Shown here: positions 61,431-64,000 of the stretch, piece after piece
Layout: each line of letters begins with the position of its first letter
How positions within the stretch are numbered: the stretch's first letter is position 1
NCBI GenBank assembly: GCA_008729055.1
Contig: SDUX01000082.1
Span: 1-64,000 of the forward strand
Direction: 5' to 3'
Source: Pyropia haitanensis
Lineage: Eukaryota > Rhodophyta > Bangiophyceae > Bangiales > Bangiaceae
DNA: 64,000 nt
Notes under the pieces: model-generated
Database searches by the model: none
Told to the model about the DNA's origin: nothing
The model's input: the letters and a program-made list of their open reading frames with translations, nothing else
Position numbers and translations under genes: made by a program

Positions 61431-63837
61431 TCACATCCACCGACGGGAGGGGGTGACAATGATGGCTGCCAACGCACGCCCCAGCACACCCCCCGTTGGA
61501 GCTGGATCCTCTCCGTCATCCGAGGCGCTAGAGCCGTTGCTCTCACTGCCGCCACCATCGTCGCTCTCTGCGCCCGCGTCAGAGCCGCCCGAGTCCGGCT
61601 CGTCGTCGGTCGACGCGGGCGCGTCATCTCCGCCGGCCTCGACGCCCACAGGCGCAGCGCCACCCTCGTCTCCCCTTGCGTCCGAGGGCACCCCGCCGGT
61701 CGCACCGTCCTCTGCGGCGCCATCGTCAACACGAGGTGCCTCCCGCCTGTCGCCCTGCAGTCGCCGCACCCCGGTGGCGACAGCCGCACGCAGCCCCTCC
61801 ACCCCTTCAGCCGTCACCCGCCCGTCCGCCGCCGCCGCCATCGCGTCGTTACAAAGGCGGAGGAGGGAGCGGGCGGGTCCGGATGGCGCAGCCGCCGCAA
61901 CGGCCGCCACCCCGGGAGCCACCGCGGCGCCCACCGCAACGCGCACGTCGGCGGCATCCATCTCGGCCAGCAGCGCCTCGGCGTCGGCGGTGAGGCGGTC
62001 CATCTCGCCGCGGAGGTCCGCTTCGGCCGCGGCGCGGGCGGCAGCCGCGGCAGCCTCCACGCGGTCATCGGCAGCGGCCGCGGCGGCCGCCGCTGCCGAG
62101 CCGCGCGCGTCGGCAGCAGCGGCGGCCTCGGCGGCAGCGGCCGCCGCTTCCACCGCCGCCCGCCGTGCGGCGTTCGCGTCGGCCAGGGACGCAGCCAGCG
62201 CGGCCTCCCGCGCCGCCGCCCGCTCCTTGGCCACCGCCGCTGCGGCGGCCACGTCGTCCCGGGCGGCGGTCGCCGCCGCCGCCGCAGCGGTCGCCGCGTC
62301 GGCCCGCGCCGTCGCTGCCGCGACCGCCTCGCGCGCGGCGGCGGTCGCGTCGTCGGCGGCGCCCTCGGCGGCGGCCTGACCCGCCGCGGCCGCGTCGAGG
62401 GCGGCCCGCAGAGAGGCCGCCTCGGACCGCGCCCGCGACTCGTGCGCGGCCGACCGGTTGGCGTACGCGGTGGCCTCGGCGGCGCGCGTGTCGGCTGCGG
62501 CCGCAGACGACGACGCCGCCGACGCGGCGGTCGTCAGGGACGCGATGTGAGCGGCTGCGGCGGCCGCCGCCGCGGCCGCCCCCGTCCGCTCATCCGTCAG
62601 AGTCGCGGTCAGGGACGCGACCGACGCCTCGGCACGAGCCACCCGCAGGCCGACGCGTGCCAGCGCGGCGGCCATGTCTGCGTCCGCGTCGGGGCCGGCG
62701 GGGGTCCCTACGTCTGTACCCCCGGCAGCGTCGGCACTACCCTCGCCCGCCCCAGCTGGGGAGGGAAGCGCGGCCAGCAGGCCGCTGACGCCCGCGGCCA
62801 GCCGCTCGGCACGTTCCCGTTCGGCCGTCGCGGCGGACTCTGCAGCGGTCGTCGCCGCGCGTGCCGCGTCCACCGCGCCCCGCAGCGCCGCCCGCTCCGC
62901 GTCGCCGTCGGCGAGCGCACGCTCCAGCGCGGCGAGCGTGGCCATCGCGTCGGCGAGCTCCTCCCCCGCACCCGCGTGGAGGGCGAGGGCGCCCTCGAGC
63001 GCGCGGATGCGCCGAGTCGCGGCGGCGCCATCCACCAGCGACGCCTGGAGGCGGCCCTCGAGCGTCGCGATCGTCGACGCCGACGCCGCAGCGGCCGCCA
63101 CCGACCGCGCACGCGCACGGGTGGCAGGAGAGGACTGCACCACGCCGCCGCCACCGCCGCCACCGCCGCCACCGCCGCCGCCGCCGCCACCGCCGCCACC
63201 GCCGCCGCCGCCGCTACCGATGCTCTTGCTGTTGCCGGCGGTCGACACCCAGTCGGCACCGGCTAGCCACAGCGCTGGCGACAAGCCGCCCAGCGCGCTG
63301 TCGGTCCAGCCCAGCGGGTCCACCCCCGCGTCGACGGGCGCGGGCAGGCCCCAGCCGAGCGACGACCGCCGACGGCCCGCCCATGGCGGCGACGACGCAC
63401 CAGCGCCAGCGCCAGCGTCTGCCCAGCCGCCGTCACCAGCCGCGGCGGCAGACGCGGCGGCGGCCGCCGCCCCCCGCGCACCAGGGAGCGCACGGAGAGG
63501 AGCTCCCCGCGCAGTGCGTCCACGTCGGCCGCCTGGAGTGGCCCCGTGCCGAGGGCGGTGACCAGCTCGTCCAGTTTGGACAGCGCCGGCGCCGCCGCGC
63601 CCGCGGACGGCGACACCCCCGCCCCACCGCCGCCGCCACCGCCGCGGCTGCTGGCCGAGGACGCGAACGACGCCCGCCGGCGGGATGGTGGTGGGGACAC
63701 CGGCAGCAGGGGCGACCGGCCACGGCGGCCGCCGCCGCCACCCCCCGTGTTCGAGTCGAGCGAGTGCCGGGACCTCGGCGGCTGCCGCGCGAGGACGGGC
63801 AGCCGCCGCGGGGGGCGGCTGCTGCCAGGGCTGACGC

Positions 63838-63880
<43 letters not shown>

Positions 63881-64000
63881 CGCCGGCGGCGCCATCACAC
63901 CGAGCGGTGACAATGTCGGCGGCGCGACGAGCGCTGCCTCTCCGTCGGTCGCCCGCGGGGACGTGGCCGTCGATGAGCCCGACGAGACGGTCGACGCCGC
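61431..64000 (-). CDS. Large Ala-rich coiled-coil protein (5' end outside window)
   Basis: Stop at 61431. The main frame runs left from about 63480, through W-A-G-R-R-R-S-S-L-G-W-G-L-P and a poly-Gly run. It continues into more than 350 residues of Ala/Glu/Arg heptad-like helix with few helix breakers, then an acidic Asp/Glu/Ser/Gly tail. Near the window edge another phase is open to 64000 and carries real-looking sequence (L-D-E-L-V-T-A-L-G-T-G-P-L-Q). The phases meet at a G6 run near 63470-63480, either a sequencing indel or a small intron. No motor, kinase or membrane domain is visible. It is probably structural (cytoskeletal, centrosomal or nuclear scaffold). The extreme Ala content may partly reflect GCC/GCG codon-repeat growth. 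Confidence 0.7.

Noticed and set aside
1..64000. tRNA genes, rRNA genes and CRISPR arrays
   Set aside because: I looked for T-arm GTTCRANTCC patterns and regular spaced repeats. A GGATTCGAAC match near 2044 lies in pol coding sequence, and no regularly spaced array was seen.

Overview
The window is nuclear DNA of a very GC-rich, intron-poor eukaryotic alga. The best fit is a bangiophycean red alga (Porphyra/Pyropia type). The grounds are compact GC-rich genes with few short introns, long GCC/GGC-encoded Ala and Gly tracts, an alpha-glucan phosphorylase, organelle-targeted proteins with Ala/Arg-rich leaders, and chromoviral LTR elements. The organism is inferred from gene content and composition, not from a marker gene.

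Positions 1-12084 are a nest of transposons. A pogo/DDE_1-type transposase gene is broken by two same-family, same-orientation Ty3/gypsy chromovirus insertions. The first (1-3524, 5' end outside the window) has frameshifted pol. The second (3895-11261) is complete, with 861-bp LTRs in which I saw no difference, a perfect 5-bp target duplication (GCGCA), intact gag and pol, a candidate -1 frameshift heptamer, and an unusual extra ORF upstream of gag encoding two C-X2-C-X12-H-X5-H zinc fingers. The rest of the pogo gene lies at 11267-12084. A 761-bp TA-flanked element follows at 12815-13575.

Positions 13578-35428 alternate low-complexity spacers with single genes: a tetraspanin-like four-span protein, an alpha/beta hydrolase, an unknown 498-residue protein, a radical SAM protein, an Ala/Gly-rich multi-pass membrane protein divergent from it, and alpha-glucan phosphorylase with one clear 257-bp intron.

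Positions 35429-51355 hold two secreted CAP/PR-1-type paralogues. Between them are a glutaminase fused to a TerB-like domain, a truncated Tc1/mariner element encoding only the DNA-binding part of its transposase, and an RGG/Gly-rich gene with a 26-nt first coding exon. An extreme G/C-tract desert (47.1-49.9 kb) and a small heat-shock protein follow.

Positions 52521-64000 hold an ABCG half-transporter, a GATA zinc-finger gene whose frame changes mostly at G/C homopolymers, an EF-hand gene carrying a Tc1-type excision footprint (TACTGTA), a deleted hAT element with a perfect 8-bp duplication, a membrane zinc-ribbon protein, and an Ala-rich coiled-coil protein running off the right edge.

The genes do not form a pathway. 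The coherent stories are four classes of DNA-mobile element (Ty3/gypsy, pogo/Tc1-mariner, hAT and an unassigned TA element) acting on a small region, and Ala/Gly codon-repeat expansion inside conserved genes. The strongest candidates for something undescribed are the zinc-finger ORF of the chromovirus, the footprint in the EF-hand gene, and the glutaminase-TerB fusion.
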